NCBI GenBank assembly: GCA_028564705.1
Contig: JAPXFQ010002820.1
Location: forward strand, 1 to 64,000
Source of the DNA: Apricaphanius iberus
Taxonomy: Eukaryota; Chordata; Actinopteri; Cyprinodontiformes; Aphaniidae
DNA length: 64,000 nt
Direction: 5' to 3'
Shown: piece by piece, positions 1-11,537 of the stretch
Position numbering within the stretch: the stretch's first letter is position 1
How the letters are laid out: each line of letters starts with the position of its first letter
Made by a program: the position numbers and the translations under genes
Notes under the pieces: generated by a model
The model's database searches: none
Told to the model about the DNA's origin: nothing
The model's input: the letters and a program-made list of their open reading frames with translations, nothing else

Positions 1-363
1 ACAGATCACAGTGAATGCTGAATGCTGCCCCCCTCCTAACTCCCCAACTACCTTACTACCCCACTACCCCAAAGCTCAAATGAAAAAAAGTATTTATAAA
101 GTTCAGCAACCTTGCCTCCATAACTTTGAAGACACAACTATTAATCTCAGGGTGGGGATATCTCCGGATGAAGACATCTGGCTCTTTAGCTGTGAATAAG
201 TGACTTTTGACATATACAAAACAATGGCAATAGCTTTGGTTATATGTAACAAAATAAGAGAAACTCTCAAAACTAAGTTTGTAAGAAGAATCAATATTTT
301 CTCAAGCAGTGATGTCTTCTCTAACCTCGAACTCAACACCTGTTCTCTGGCTCCTCTGCTCTC

Positions 364-990
364 AGTGTCAATAATACTAAAAGATTAATCATAATAATAC
401 ATTTTTCGATCACAGTCTCCTACCCATTTATCTAATCTCAAAGATAAATCAAAATACTAAGAAAAATTAACAATCAACAATAACAATTACTAACCTAAGA
501 GACGGGCAGCATTCAAAAAGAAAGACAATAAAAATGGTTCAAATAATTTCAATTATTACATGTCACATTGAATCATATCTAACAAAATTATCTAATCTAA
601 GCTTCAATCTTAATCACATTATCTGAACTTCATAACAGCATCCCATACAAAAATCCTGCTAGGGCGTAAGATAAGCAACCTCCCAACTATGGTCGTGTTG
701 TCCTTGCGCACGACAGGCGGGCAAAAGTATGAGACGGCCCCTAGCCCCATAGGTGGCACTCCTGTTTGGTTCCTCATTAGTCAGGATGCATAAACGTAAC
801 TGCAAAACAAAGAAAAGGGGCACAATGTTAGGCAGTATCAATCCAGTTAACAACAAAAATCAAAACAATTCTAAATATAAATTGAAACATGTACTCTTCC
901 CTTAAATGAGTCAGGCATCCACAGCGTGAACCTCAAAATCAAGATCAGTCACTCTTTGCTCAGCACCACAGTGACCCTTTAAGAGGTTAT
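364..990. repeat. Tandem duplication inside LTR, copy 1
   Basis: This stretch is nearly identical to 992-1610. Offset between matching bases is 628 at the left end and 621 further right, the difference coming from small indels. Both copies carry the same 65-codon minus-strand open frame (659-856 and 1280-1477), differing at one residue, but it has no recognised family and is probably chance. The copies differ by scattered substitutions, so the duplication is not an obvious assembly echo. Confidence 0.9.
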
Positions 991-991
991 A

Positions 992-1610
992 AGTGTTAAT
1001 AATACTAAAGGATTAATCATAATAATAAATTTCTCGATCACAGTCTCCTACCCATTTATCTAATCTCAAAGATAAATCAAAATACTAAGAAAAATTAACA
1101 ATCAATAACAATTACTAACCTAAGAGATGGGCAGCATTCAAAAAGACAATAAAAGTGGTTCAAATAATTTCAAATATTACATGTCACATTGAATCATATC
1201 TAACAAAATTATCTAATCTAAGCATCCATCTTAATGACATTATCTGAACTTCTTAACAGCATCCCCTACAAAAATCCCGCTAGGGCGTAAGATAAGCAAC
1301 CTCCCAACTATGGTCGTGTTGTCCTTGCTCACGACAGGCGGGCAAAAGTATGAGACGGCCCCTAGCCCCATAGGTGGCACTCCTGTTTGGTTCCTCATTA
1401 GTCAGGATGCATAAACGTAACTGCAAAACAAAGAAAAGGGGCACAATGTTAGGCAGTATCAATCCAGTTAACAACAAAAATCAAAACAATTCTAAATATA
1501 AATTGAAACATGTACTCTTCCCTTAAATGAGTCAGGCATCCACAGTGTTAACCTCAAAATCAAGTTCAGTCACTCTTTGCTCAGCACCACAGTGACCCTT
1601 TAAGAGGTTA
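992..1610. repeat. Tandem duplication inside LTR, copy 2
   Basis: Second copy of the 364-990 unit, ending at the shared motif CCCTTTAAGAGGTTA. The copy lies nearer the polypurine tract, so it is the upstream U3 copy on the minus strand. Confidence 0.9.
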
Positions 1611-1745
1611 AACAAAAGAATAAATCAGTAGTAATCAACCATAATATAAAACAACAAAGGGAAAATATTGTATTCAATAATGATTCTAATGATTAGACAT
1701 GTTAAAAATCAAGACAAAAAAAACTAAAAATCTTAAATTCTGTCA

Positions 1746-1756
1746 TCCCCCTTTTT
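1746..1756 (-). other. Polypurine tract of the endogenous retrovirus
   Basis: The minus strand reads AAAAAGGGGGA directly before the TGACAG start of the LTR. This is the position and composition expected of the plus-strand primer site in retroviruses. Confidence 0.65.
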
Positions 1757-2640
1757 CATTCTTAACTAACAACTAAGTATGAAAAACTTAAGAACAAAAC
1801 AAATATCAAAACTTAACTGAATAAAGGACTAAAACAAACAAAAAAACATTACTGTAAATGAAATTGATTTCAATAAATGAAATGGAATAATAAATGAATA
1901 ATACAAATTTAAAATGTAACTGAAAAATGAATAAATGATAAAAATGAAAAATCAAATCAAACCCCTCTTTTCTCTGTCATCTCTGGGATGAGACCGCTAA
2001 ACCTCCTTAGAAAAATACAATACATCAATCACAGGGAAAAAAACATCAGACAACCTAATTCACAAAGTGATTTAAAGGAAGTCGTCATACACCTGTAAAC
2101 TAATTAATTATATAACTCGAGGTCATTCAGCAAGTCCATACCTATTTCATCTTCAAACAGTTCTTCTTTCCCATCTCCATCTCGTCGAATCGAGTCTGCA
2201 TCAGGCCCGTAGGTGACCTCTGCATCATTTCAGCTCAGGTGACCTCTCGTCCCTGCTGCAGAGTCCAAACGACGCCCCCTATCAAAAAACAGAACACAAA
2301 AATTATCAAAATCACAATATCACAGTCGTTATTGCTCTGGATCCCCAGAGCGTTGACAAATGTGTCTCCTTCTCCATGTCTTCACGTCCCATGATTCGAT
2401 GATTAGTGAGAAGAAAGAAAAATGTTGAGTCACAGTTTTTCAAATCAAGTTTTGTGTCAGAGTCTACTTCTCTCAGTTTTTCTGCTTCAGAAGTGGTAGG
2501 TTTGTCCAAAATCGATCCAGTCACTCTTTCAAGTGGCTCTCTCAGTGACTTTGACAGCGGTGAAGAACACCAGAAGAACTTGAAAAGGCCCTTGCCATCT
2601 TTTAGTTCTCCAGTGTTTTCGCCTCAGATCCCCGATCAAA
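1757..2640 (-). other. AT-rich retroviral 3' region, no intact env
   Basis: Between the integrase remnant and the LTR there is no long open frame. A short hydrophobic stretch can be read on the minus strand at about 2270-2340 and could be the last trace of an envelope membrane anchor, but this is weak. An envelope gene of normal size (1.5-2 kb) cannot fit, so env has been deleted or never belonged to this copy. Confidence 0.45.
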
Positions 2641-2925
2641 AGATCCTAGGTTACCCAGTCTCCAGGTCTGATCAGATGGAGTGGTCCCGCTGCCACTTGT
2701 TGGTGCACCTGGTTAAGAGTCTCAGAGATTTTTGCAGTGAGAAATCATTACATCATCACATAGGTCTGTAGAGAGGTGTGGTCTTGCAGGTGGCCTTAAC
2801 CCCACCTCAGGAGGTCTGCCAAAAGAAATGTCAAAAGGACTCAGGTTGTTTTTGGCTCTTTTTCTCATTCTCATGTAAAACAAAGCCAGAGGCAAAGCTC
2901 TGACCCAAGACAGTCCTGTTTCTTC
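2640..2925 (-). pseudogene. Integrase C-terminal remnant (frameshifted)
   Basis: Minus-strand translation around 2810-2850 gives NLSPFDISFGRPP, a motif typical of the region after the catalytic core in gammaretrovirus-type integrases. Further fragments of the C-terminal domain continue to about 2640 in more than one frame with stops. The N-terminal HHCC zinc domain and the DDE core are absent: the pol frame ends at 2965 right after the start of the integrase region. Integration function is therefore lost. Confidence 0.65.
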
Positions 2926-2964
2926 ACAACACTTAGAAAACTCAGCTTCTAAAGTGCCATTTTC

Positions 2965-5900
2965 TCATTCGACAGAAAACCACACCCCCTCTCCTGTTTT
3001 ACAACTGGCTTTTCCCCATGCTGTTATCTCAGAAGAGGTGGCAAAACTTTGCATAGTGGTTAAATCAGACATGTCAGGTAATTCATCTATCTGCTCAATC
3101 GCAGCACAGGTAGTCATCGCCGGTTGAACTGCGGCAGCTTTGGCGGCAGTATCAGCATTTCCAAGACTCACAGCATCCTTGGACATTGTTTGAGCAGCAC
3201 AATTCACAACAGCAATTTTGGATGGCAACAAAATCGCATCAAGGAGGTCAGCAACCTGTGATGCATTCAAAATCGGCTTACCATCAGACTTCAAGAACCT
3301 TCTGTGTCTCCACAGAGCTCCAAAATGGTGGACCACGCCCACCGCATAGCTGCTGTCACTGTATATGGTAACTGCTTTATCTTTAGCCAGCTCACAGGCC
3401 TTCGTCAATGCAACCAACTCTGCCATCTGGGCAGAAAAATGTGACGAAAGGCTTCCTGCACACAAAGTACAATGGTCAGAACAAACAGAATAACCCACTC
3501 TGCTTTTACCCCTGGCATCTCTGAAAGCTGTGCCTTCAACGTAGAGAATCATGTCTGGATTCTCCAGTGGGGTGTCTGACAAATCAAGACGAGGTTTACA
3601 CAGTACCTCAAATTCACTTTGGCAGTCTCGGGGGTCTCCGTCATCCCCTATGGGTAGCAACCTGGCAGGATTGAGAACATCACATCTCACCTCATCAACC
3701 ACTTGAATAAATGGTTTACCTGTGTCTGGCCAAGCCAGAACGGGGGGGCTTTGCAGAGTTTCCTTAAGCTCCTCAAATGACCGCAAAGCCTCAGGGGTCC
3801 ACTGGACAGCATCAGAGGCTGTCATATTCCTGCAATGAATCAAATCAGAGAGTGGTTTTTCCAACACTGCGTAGTCCAGAATGAAATTCCGGCAATACGA
3901 CATCAAACCCAAGAAAGACACCATCTGTTTCTTGGTTACTGGTCTCTGCAACCGCTGAATAGCAGCAACTCTTTCGGAAAAAATTAATTTCGACTCCTTG
4001 GAAACCACATGACCCCTAAAAATGACCTCTGATTTTGCAAACTGCAGCTTCGATAAGCTGGCTTTGTGCCCACAAGCATGCAAATGCTTCAAAAACTTAA
4101 CAGTGTCTCTCTCACACTGTTCCTTAGACGGAGAAGAAATCATCAGACCATCAACAAACTGTATCAGGGCGGAGCCAAGTGACAGCTCAAGCCCTTCCAA
4201 GCTCTCCTTTAACGCCATGTTAAAAATGGTGGGAGCTTCAACGTAGCTTTGTGGAAGTCTAGTAAAGGTGAACATTTTCCCTTCAAACTCAAACGCAAAC
4301 CAAAACTGGCTGTCAGGGTCCACAGGAACACTGAAGAAAGCATTACTGAGGTCCACCACTGAGAAATAAGTAGCTGAAGGGGGCACTTGCGCTAGCACAG
4401 TGCACGGATTTGGGAAACCTGATGCCCTCGGCATCACAGCATTTACACGTTTCAAATCCTGCACAAAACGCCACTCCTCCCCTTTTTCGCTGATTTCCTT
4501 CAGTGGAAAAATCGGACTACGGACAGGTGAATCAGTACATTCAACAATGATTCCTGCTTTTAACAGCGAATCGAACACTGGTTTGATCTCACGTACGACT
4601 TCTGGTTTCAACGGGTACTGGCGTTGTACGGGTCGAAAAGAAGATTTTGGTGTTATTTTAATGGGTGTACAACCCTTAATTAACCCCACATCATGTGAAT
4701 TTTTTGCCCACAAATCATTCGGAACCCCTTTGAGCAAAGGATGCATTTCTGAGTCGTCGGTCGCAACTTCATCATGTAGAAAAACATGAGAAAGCATCTC
4801 ATCAGGTTCTTCAGTTAAATGAATCACCCTGGTGACATGCACGGTGGAGATCAGCGAACGTTTGTAAAGTTTAGCAGATCTGGAGTAGAGGATGGAACGG
4901 TCACTCTCAGTTCGCTCCCAATCAGAAGCTGACTGAGCGCGATGAACAAGGTCAGAAAGCATTTCCCACTCTACACCCTCAGGTTTAGATAGGGAAATGT
5001 ATGGATCACATTTCTGGAATCGGTAGAGCGTTTTCTGTTCAGGTGTGAGACAGATGGTCACTGCCGATGTATGTGTGTCCCACAAAATAGAAGTTATGTT
5101 CAAAGTGTCTGTGTCTGAGGTGAACCATGCCTGCTCATATTCTATGTCTGGTCCTGCAAAAACATGTGTTGTGCAATTTAGTTCCTCCTCTGGCATAAAA
5201 ACAGAAGCTGGACTTACCAGGTTCTGAGCAGTCTGGAGGAAAGTTTTGATCGTGGTACCTGTTAACAGCTTCCACTGGTATTCATGTCTGAGATCATGAG
5301 GCGTGTGTTTCACTGCTGTCAGGATTGGTGTCTCCTGTGCAGGAACAACTTCAATGCCTTGGGGTAATGAAAAAAGAGAAATGTTAAGCTTGCACATTAA
5401 ATCTCTGCCTAATAAATTCACAGGACATTGCTCAGAGATTAAGAATCCATGTTTAAAAGCTGGCCCATCTCCCAATTGACAACGGAGTGGGTAACTGAAT
5501 CGTTCTTTCACAACCTGACCAGATGCTGAAATTGAGAAGACATGGTTCCCACTGAGTTTTGGCGATGGACGTAGAGCTGTGTGCTTAAACACTGAATGAG
5601 TTGCGCCAGAATCGACCATGCATTCTATAGGTGTACCTGAGACAGTGAGAGACAGGACAGGTAAGGCTTTGTACGCATCAGAAGTCAGTTGTGCGTACGT
5701 ACCTGACAGTGGCATTTGTTGTTGTTCTAAATGTGCAATGGCTTCTGTAATCAAAGTGTGAGGGTTAGAACTTTGATCTGAATGGTTAGTGCAGGAAGCA
5801 AGTTCTTCATTGCTGGCAATCTCATTTAAACTTGCAGCATTTTCATTGCTGCCATCATGATTTACATCACAAAAACCAATCTCTCCATCATCAACAGGTT

Positions 5901-6120
5901 GTTCATTACAAACAACATTTTCATCTATAACATCATCACTAAAATCTGATTGATTGTCACTTTCAGAATGTGTTTCATCATCACATTCAGATATTTCATT
6001 ACTTTCAAAGTGAACATGTGTGTCTGTGTGTGTTTGTGTGTACGTCAGACCTCTAAATCCAATAGCTGGTGAAATGGAGAAATCTCCTTCCCGTTCAGAA
6101 GTGGAGGTCTGCCTCTCTGA
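2965..6120 (-). pseudogene. pol: Endogenous retrovirus pro-pol, defective
   Basis: This frame is open on the minus strand from just after the gag stop (6121-6123) to 2965; the first ATG gives 929 residues from 5754. Counting from that ATG, the protease active-site motif DSGATHS is at residues 48-54. Reverse transcriptase follows (VVDLSNAFFS with the first catalytic Asp at 468), then RNase H (E779 and D800 region). RNase H details such as LKSDGKPILNASQV match class I (gamma/epsilon-type) retroviruses. Defects visible: the polymerase YXDD box reads FVDG (533-536), the first RNase H Asp is Glu (YVEG, 738-741), the usual RNase H His region is changed, and the RT-RNase H connection looks shortened near residue 689. 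The frame stops at the beginning of integrase. It is a dead copy despite the long frame. Confidence 0.85.
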
Positions 6121-6972
6121 TCAGTCAGCATGTTCAGCTTGTTGACGTCCTCTGCGTGGACCACGACTCCGTTTCCTAGGACATTGGTCTCGCCAGTGGC
6201 CACGCCCCCCACAGGAAAAACAACGGTCATCATCACCTGAATCTCCGTTGTAGTCCCTGTTGTAGTTGTTTTGATGGTGCCGTCTGTCTGGGGAAAAATG
6301 GCGGCGACGTCGGTTTGAGTTCATCTGCTGTTGTCTGCCTCCTCTCCGGTATTCTCGAGGACCTGTAGGCTGACGTCGGGGCGGTCCACTCCTGTAATTA
6401 TTTGTGACTGCAGAATACATCGTTAATGCTGCTTGGTGCATGTCTGTTTCCTTCTTAGACTGCAAATCGCCTTGTTTTCTGTTCAGTTGAGTCTCACAGT
6501 GAATAATATACTTGCGCAGATCAGCATAGTTCATCCCAGTATCCAAACCAATATATTTGTCCATTACTTCAGCACGAAGGTCTGGCAGTAAAGCACTAAG
6601 CACACGGTCACAAAGCATAACCTCATATGAAGAACCAGCGAAATCGTCTTGTTCCGGCTTCTCAAGTCCACTAAATAGTTCAAAAGATTCTCCTACCCTG
6701 TGAATAAAATCATCTGCATCCTCTCCTTGTCTTTGTTTCACAGAATGAAGTTTAGTCAAATTCGGCCTTGTCGGAAACTCTGTTTCAATGGCTTTAGAGA
6801 GTTTTGCTATCGCTGAGAAATAGTCATGGCTTAAAAAACAATAACCCCCGTTTTTCCCCGTTTCGTCCCTTATCGCTATCACAGAGGCTTTGCACGCAGG
6901 CATGGTCAGGTAAACTGTTCTGACAGCTTCGCGTAGTCCGCGGCTTTGAGTTTGAAGTTCGGCCAATCGAGG

Positions 6973-7046
<74 letters not shown>

Positions 7047-7855
7047 CGGGGGGGGGTCCGGATCTCCGCACCGGTGGGCTTGAACGACCAACAGAATTCT
7101 TCGAATTCCTTCGCGAAATCTCTCCCATTACCGGTAATGGGTGGCAGGCCGGCTGTCGCTTCGGCCCAATCTTTATCGCTCCAGCCTCGGAAAACAAGCG
7201 TTGGTCCCTTCGCTCCAGCCACCTCAATCATTGGTAGAGCTTGAACAACATCATTATCATCATTTTCAGTGTCTTTTACCTTGCAAGATTTACATGCGGC
7301 AGCTTGCCGTGTCGTTGGAGGTGCAGAAAATGGTTGCCGGAGCGGTTTCGTCACCCGCCGTTCCACAACGCGATGGGTCGGTTTAGCATGCTCTTCCGGT
7401 ATTTCCTCCAAAGGTGGAGGGAAAGGTTCATCTGCGTCCTCTGCAACCCTGTTTGTTGTTGACTCCGAAACATTCAACAGTTCTCTCAAACAGTCAATGT
7501 GGTGTTCAGCTTGCTCCAATGTAGGCCTAGCTAGGGGGGTTACCTTCTTTGCTCGCTGAAGCCCTGTCACAGCTGGGGCCTCTGTACGTACCATTGGCTG
7601 TCTCGGCTGCTCATCGCTGGGGCCCGCCTCTGCTTGTCCGTAACAGTCTGCTGCTCCCGTCCGTCCTGGCGTAGCTTTCGTCGGCTTGCTCATCAGAGGT
7701 GCAGAGTCCAGGTCGTCATCAACACGCTTGGCCAATCTCAAAGCTTGCAACTCTAGCAAAGATTGTGTAGGAGAAACATACGGGGGAGGTCCTGGCGTAT
7801 CATTTGCAGATTTAAGTTTTGGACCAGGATCAGGAAGTGGGTTTCTGCACACAGA
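6121..7855 (-). pseudogene. gag: Endogenous retrovirus gag, frame-broken and 5'-truncated
   Basis: The downstream part (6121 to about 6900) is open and ends in a nucleocapsid with one CCHC zinc knuckle (CFSCGGRGHWRDQC) and Arg-rich flanks, diagnostic of retroviral gag. The upstream part (about 7057-7852) is in another frame, is Pro-rich and has no ATG start (the first codon is GTG), so the matrix region is missing. The two parts are separated by an 83 bp G-rich tract that codes for polyproline in all three minus frames; a third frame carries the residues just after it. The gag stop is TGA at 6121-6123 and pol continues in the same frame. Confidence 0.8.
6974..7056. repeat. Poly-G tract (73 G, C, 9 G)
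   Basis: Positions 6974-7046 are an unbroken run of G, followed by one C and nine more G. Such pure G runs are very rare in vertebrate DNA. It lies inside the capsid-coding part of gag, whose reading frame differs on the two sides. It may be a slippage expansion or an assembly artefact. Confidence 0.95.
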
Positions 7856-7859
7856 ATGG

Positions 7860-8180
7860 TGTTAGGGTTGCAAAAGGAGCATGTTTTATTGTTGCGCTTA
7901 CTTGTGGTGTAAGTACATATTATATCCAACATTGTTTTTTGTGCTATGGTGTGGATTTTAATAGTTCTTCACAACCAACAGCCTAATGTTGGTGACGTTT
8001 TAAAAGGAAAACCATTAATCCTTTGGCTTTTAACTTGTATTGATTTAATAAAGTTACGATTTTCACCACGTTTATACACTACAGTGTATATTGTAATGAA
8101 GCATGAAACGGATTAATACTTAGAGGCTATGTAAATATTTAATAACTGTCCCCACCAATCCTCAAACGGCATTCAAGTTT
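7860..8180. other. Unassigned flank of the retrovirus
   Basis: AT-rich sequence with no recognisable gene. I do not see a second LTR or a tRNA primer-binding site here, so the provirus seems truncated on its 5' side at about 7855, or its 5' end was displaced by the neighbouring Tc1 insertion. Confidence 0.4.
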
Positions 8181-9312
8181 ATGATTATTGTCCCCAGCAC
8201 TTTTAAAAAATAAACTGACGCCCTTGCTGTCACATAGAGTTGATCAGGTTGGCGATTGTGGAATGTGGGTCCACTCCTCCTCAATGGCTATGCGAAGTTG
8301 CTGGATTCTGGCAGGAAGTGGAACAACCTGTCGTATACATAAGAGCATCCCAAATATGTTCAATGAGTGACATGTCCAGTGAGTATGCTGGCCATACAAG
8401 AAGTGGGATGTTTTCAGCTTCCAAGAATTGCGTACAGATCCTTGCAACATGGTGTATTACCATGCTGCAACATTAGGTGATGTTGTTGGATGGCACAACA
8501 GTGGGCCTCAGATCGGTATCTCTGTGCATTCAAAATGCCATCAATAAAATGCAGCTGTGTTCTTCGTACACAACGTACGCCTGCCCATACCATAACCCTA
8601 CCATCACCATGGTCCACTCGTTAAACCACATTTTCATCAGAAAACCACTCACCGACACGTCACACGCTGTCTGCCATCTGCCCTGAACAGCGTAAATTGG
8701 GATTCATCCGTAAAGAGAAAACCTCTACAACGTGCCAGACGCCATCACATGTGAGCATTTGTCTACTCAAGCCGACTATGACCACAAACTGGAGTCAGGT
8801 TGAGACCTCTATTAGGACAACAAACATGCACTTGAGCTTCCCCGAGACGGTTGCTGACAGTTGGTACAGAAAATCTTTGGTTATGCAAACCGATTGTTTC
8901 AGCAGCTGTCCGAGTGGCTGGTCTCAGATGATCTTGGAGGTGAAGTCAAATTCATGTGTGGCTACATGTGGTCTGCGGTTGTGAGGCTGGTTGGATGTAT
9001 TGCCAAATTCTCGGAAACTCCTCAGGAGACAACTTATGGTAGAGAAATGAACATTCTATTCACGAGCAATAACTCTGGTGGAAATTCCTGCTTTCAGCAT
9101 GCCAAATGCATGCTCCCTCAAAACTTTGGACATCCGTGGCACTGCGCTGTGTAATACAACTGAACATTTCAGAGTGGCCTTTTATTGAGGCCAGTCTAGG
9201 GCACACCTGTGCAATAATCATGCTATCTAATCAGAATCTTGATATGGCACACCCGTGTGGTGGGATGGATTATCTCAGCAAAGAAGTGCTCACTACTAGT
9301 AGTCACTACCTT
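8180..9312 (-). mobile_element. Decayed Tc1-like transposon
   Basis: Minus-strand translations at 8244-8617 give pieces of a Tc1-type transposase: VMVWAG, HFIDGILNAQRYRSEA, a degraded DNA-binding-pocket motif, and LNIFGMLLCIRQ in place of the usual SPDLNPIEHLWD region. Frames are broken by stops and shifts. The right part (about 8880-9300) matches, in sense, the terminal region seen again at 35610-36024 (shared words such as GAGTGGCCTTTTATTG), so both belong to one family with long inverted ends. No intact transposase remains. Confidence 0.8.
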
Positions 9313-9690
9313 GACCAGATCTGTGCCTTGTCACAATTCTGCCTCTGAGCTCCTTAGGCAGTTCCTTCAAACTCATGATTCTCATTTGCTCTGACATCCA
9401 CTGTGAGGTCTTTATATAGACAGGTGTTTGCCTTTCTTAATCAAGTCCAATCAGTTTATTTAAACAAAGTTGGACTCCAATGAAGGAGCAAAACCATCTC
9501 AAGGAGGATCAGGAGAAATAGAAAGCATATGAGTTAATCATGAGTGACACTGCAAACGGTCTGAATATTTATGACCATGTGATATTTCACTCTTATTTCA
9601 AACAAATTTGCTAAAATTTCTACGTTTTAGGAAACGAAAGAGAAAAATTTAAAAGGGGTCTGAATCCTTCCCGTACCTACTGTATAGTCC
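9313..9690 (-). mobile_element. Terminal part of a second Tc1/mariner element
   Basis: This stretch ends with GTCTGAATCCTTCCCGTACC near 9690, a typical Tc1-family end in fish. A copy with the same ending and the same flanking DNA occurs at 37380-37706, so this insertion predates the A/B segmental duplication. No transposase frame is present. Confidence 0.65.
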
Positions 9691-10591
9691 AAGAATTCTC
9701 AAGCTCTCACATTGGTCACAGTTTATCTTTCTACTAACATTTTTGAACACAAAGATAATCTAATCATTGTTTTCTCACGGAGCATTTTTCATTTGAAAAA
9801 TGTCTTCAAAATGTCTTTGCGTGGGTATCTGACCTAGATTATCCTGAGTTAGTTTAGACTGCTAGAGGAAAGGAGGCCGGCTTCAGGCCTGCTTTGTTAA
9901 AGTAAAATTTGTTACGTGAGTAACAATGTTATCAGTACACAGCCTGAATGTATATCTACACCTTTTAATAAGAAAAATCAATCTCCCCATGCCGTGCAGA
10001 TGTATAATTTTCTGAATATGTCTGGCTAAATAAAGACAAAAGTATTCTTAATTATTTATTGGGATACTTAAGTCTTGAGAAAATTCATTTTGTGTTTCTG
10101 TCAGATTTCAGAACTGATTATCAAAAATAAATAAATTTAAATACACATTTTTACCATTTAAATAGAGTTCCTGAAGTTAGTTATCCGCCTGAAGGTTTAT
10201 CATTCTCCTTTTCTCAAACTAATTACGTTTCTTTACTGTTGGGTTTGCTTAGTTTTTATTTTTCTATGTTTCTGTAAAACGTTTGTGAAGCATAGACTTT
10301 CTGCAAATTTTTCCAAAGAAAGCTTAACTTTAAAGTGATGTGAACATTTTTATCTTTTTGAGTTCAATGTCTTGTATTTAAGATGTGTATAAAACCTTTG
10401 TCAACCTTTATTGTTACTGACTGAAATCTTGCCTCAAATGATATTGAAGATCTACTTTCACCATACCGACCCCTCCAGACGCTCTGTATTGAATTTATGT
10501 TTTCATTTGTCAATATTGCTGTTTTTAGTTTATCTTCTAATGTTTTCATCTGTCTTTATTGCATTTTTTGTTTTTCTTAATTGCTTGTTGT

Positions 10592-11537
10592 CCCACTAAA
10601 CATTAGACGCCATATGAACGTACAGATCATGTCTGTATTGCGTCGGTCGGTCCAAGACCAATTCTGGACTACTAAATGACGTGCAAATTAGGTCCGCTAT
10701 TTGGACATCTAGTCATGACCCCATTTGGACGTCAATATACAGTTTAACATTTTAACCGTGAACTATGTGAATGTTTTCAACGTCATGGAGACGTCTTCAC
10801 ACTGGTACAGGAAAATGGTGTTGACACTTTTTATTCATATGTCAGGAGGTATTAATTCCTATATCCAGATATAATTGTTAAAGAAATAATTAGTCAAAGA
10901 AACAAAATTATTATTAAATATTGAGTACATGCTGGTTTGTTATTTGTTTAAGTTTAGTTTAGTTGTTGTAGTCCGCAAAGACTTATGGGTAATGTGTTCA
11001 TGTTAATTGTAGAATTCCTCCATTTCACATAATTTATGTTCCAAATGTAGTCATGTTCTTTAGTTATATTTTGAGTTATGATGTCAGTGTTTGGTTGCGT
11101 TTTTCCCCGCACCACCTTGGAGATGGTAGTTTACGGGAGTTTATTGCATCGAGTGACTGTCAAACTAGGCTAATTTATACTGAGAGTGCATAAAACTCTG
11201 CCCCCTATTGGGTGTACAGAGTGAGCGATGACAGAAGTCATGTTTAAAATCATACGTTTACTTGTTCAAACTGTCCTCCAGCCTCTTGAAAGTTATAGAA
11301 TTGATACAAAACAATGTCTAAAATATGTCTCAATTTGATGTTGAAAAGACGTCTAAAATAACCACATTTGGACTATAAAAAGCCTTTGTACAGATGTCAT
11401 ATGGACGTGAACATGGCAGTAGATGTCCAAAAAAGACGTCACCTGGCGTTACAAAACAACCCCTTCAGTAGACCAAAATTGGACGTCCAAAAATGACATA
11501 AAAAAGACGTCACTCTGACATCTCATTGCTTAGTGGG
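10592..11537. mobile_element. Unclassified 946 bp inverted-repeat element, GACGTC-rich
   Basis: Copy B lacks this block: AATTGCTT is followed directly by TATGTTCTG there. The block starts CCCACTAAACATTAGACG and ends with the inverse of CCCACTAAGCAATGAGATG, giving imperfect ~21 bp terminal inverted repeats. The target duplication is unclear. No coding frame is seen. GACGTC occurs at least six times, concentrated toward both ends. It behaves as a non-autonomous DNA transposon that entered A after the duplication. I do not recognise its superfamily. Confidence 0.65.

Larger units (their letters stand above)
1..1745 (-). mobile_element. 3' LTR of a class I endogenous retrovirus (partial, runs off left edge)
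   Basis: Read on the minus strand, a purine run of five A, five G and A is followed at once by TGACAG, the usual polypurine tract plus TG start of a retroviral LTR. The LTR then runs left to the window edge. A TATAAATA box lies at about 93-100 (minus strand), which would put the transcription start near 60-70 and make U3 about 1.68 kb. The U3 is unusually long because it holds a tandem duplication of about 620 bp. The far end of the LTR (R/U5, CA end, target duplication) is outside the window. The assignment as LTR is inference from the PPT, TG start, TATA box and the order of pol and gag to the right. Confidence 0.7.

Noticed and set aside
659..1477. Duplicated 65-codon frames in the LTR as a conserved small gene
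   Set aside because: They are conserved only because the DNA is duplicated; there is no recognisable domain and the region is LTR.
6906..7091. Polyproline open frames across the G-rich tract
   Set aside because: They arise from the poly-G run read on the minus strand in all three frames.
7860..8180. 5' LTR or primer-binding site of the retrovirus
   Set aside because: No match to the 3' LTR sequence at 1-1745 and no TG...CA bounded unit or tRNA-complementary site was visible.
8414..8617. Functional transposase in the Tc1 element at 8.2-9.3 kb
   Set aside because: Motifs are spread over different frames with stops and degraded catalytic regions.
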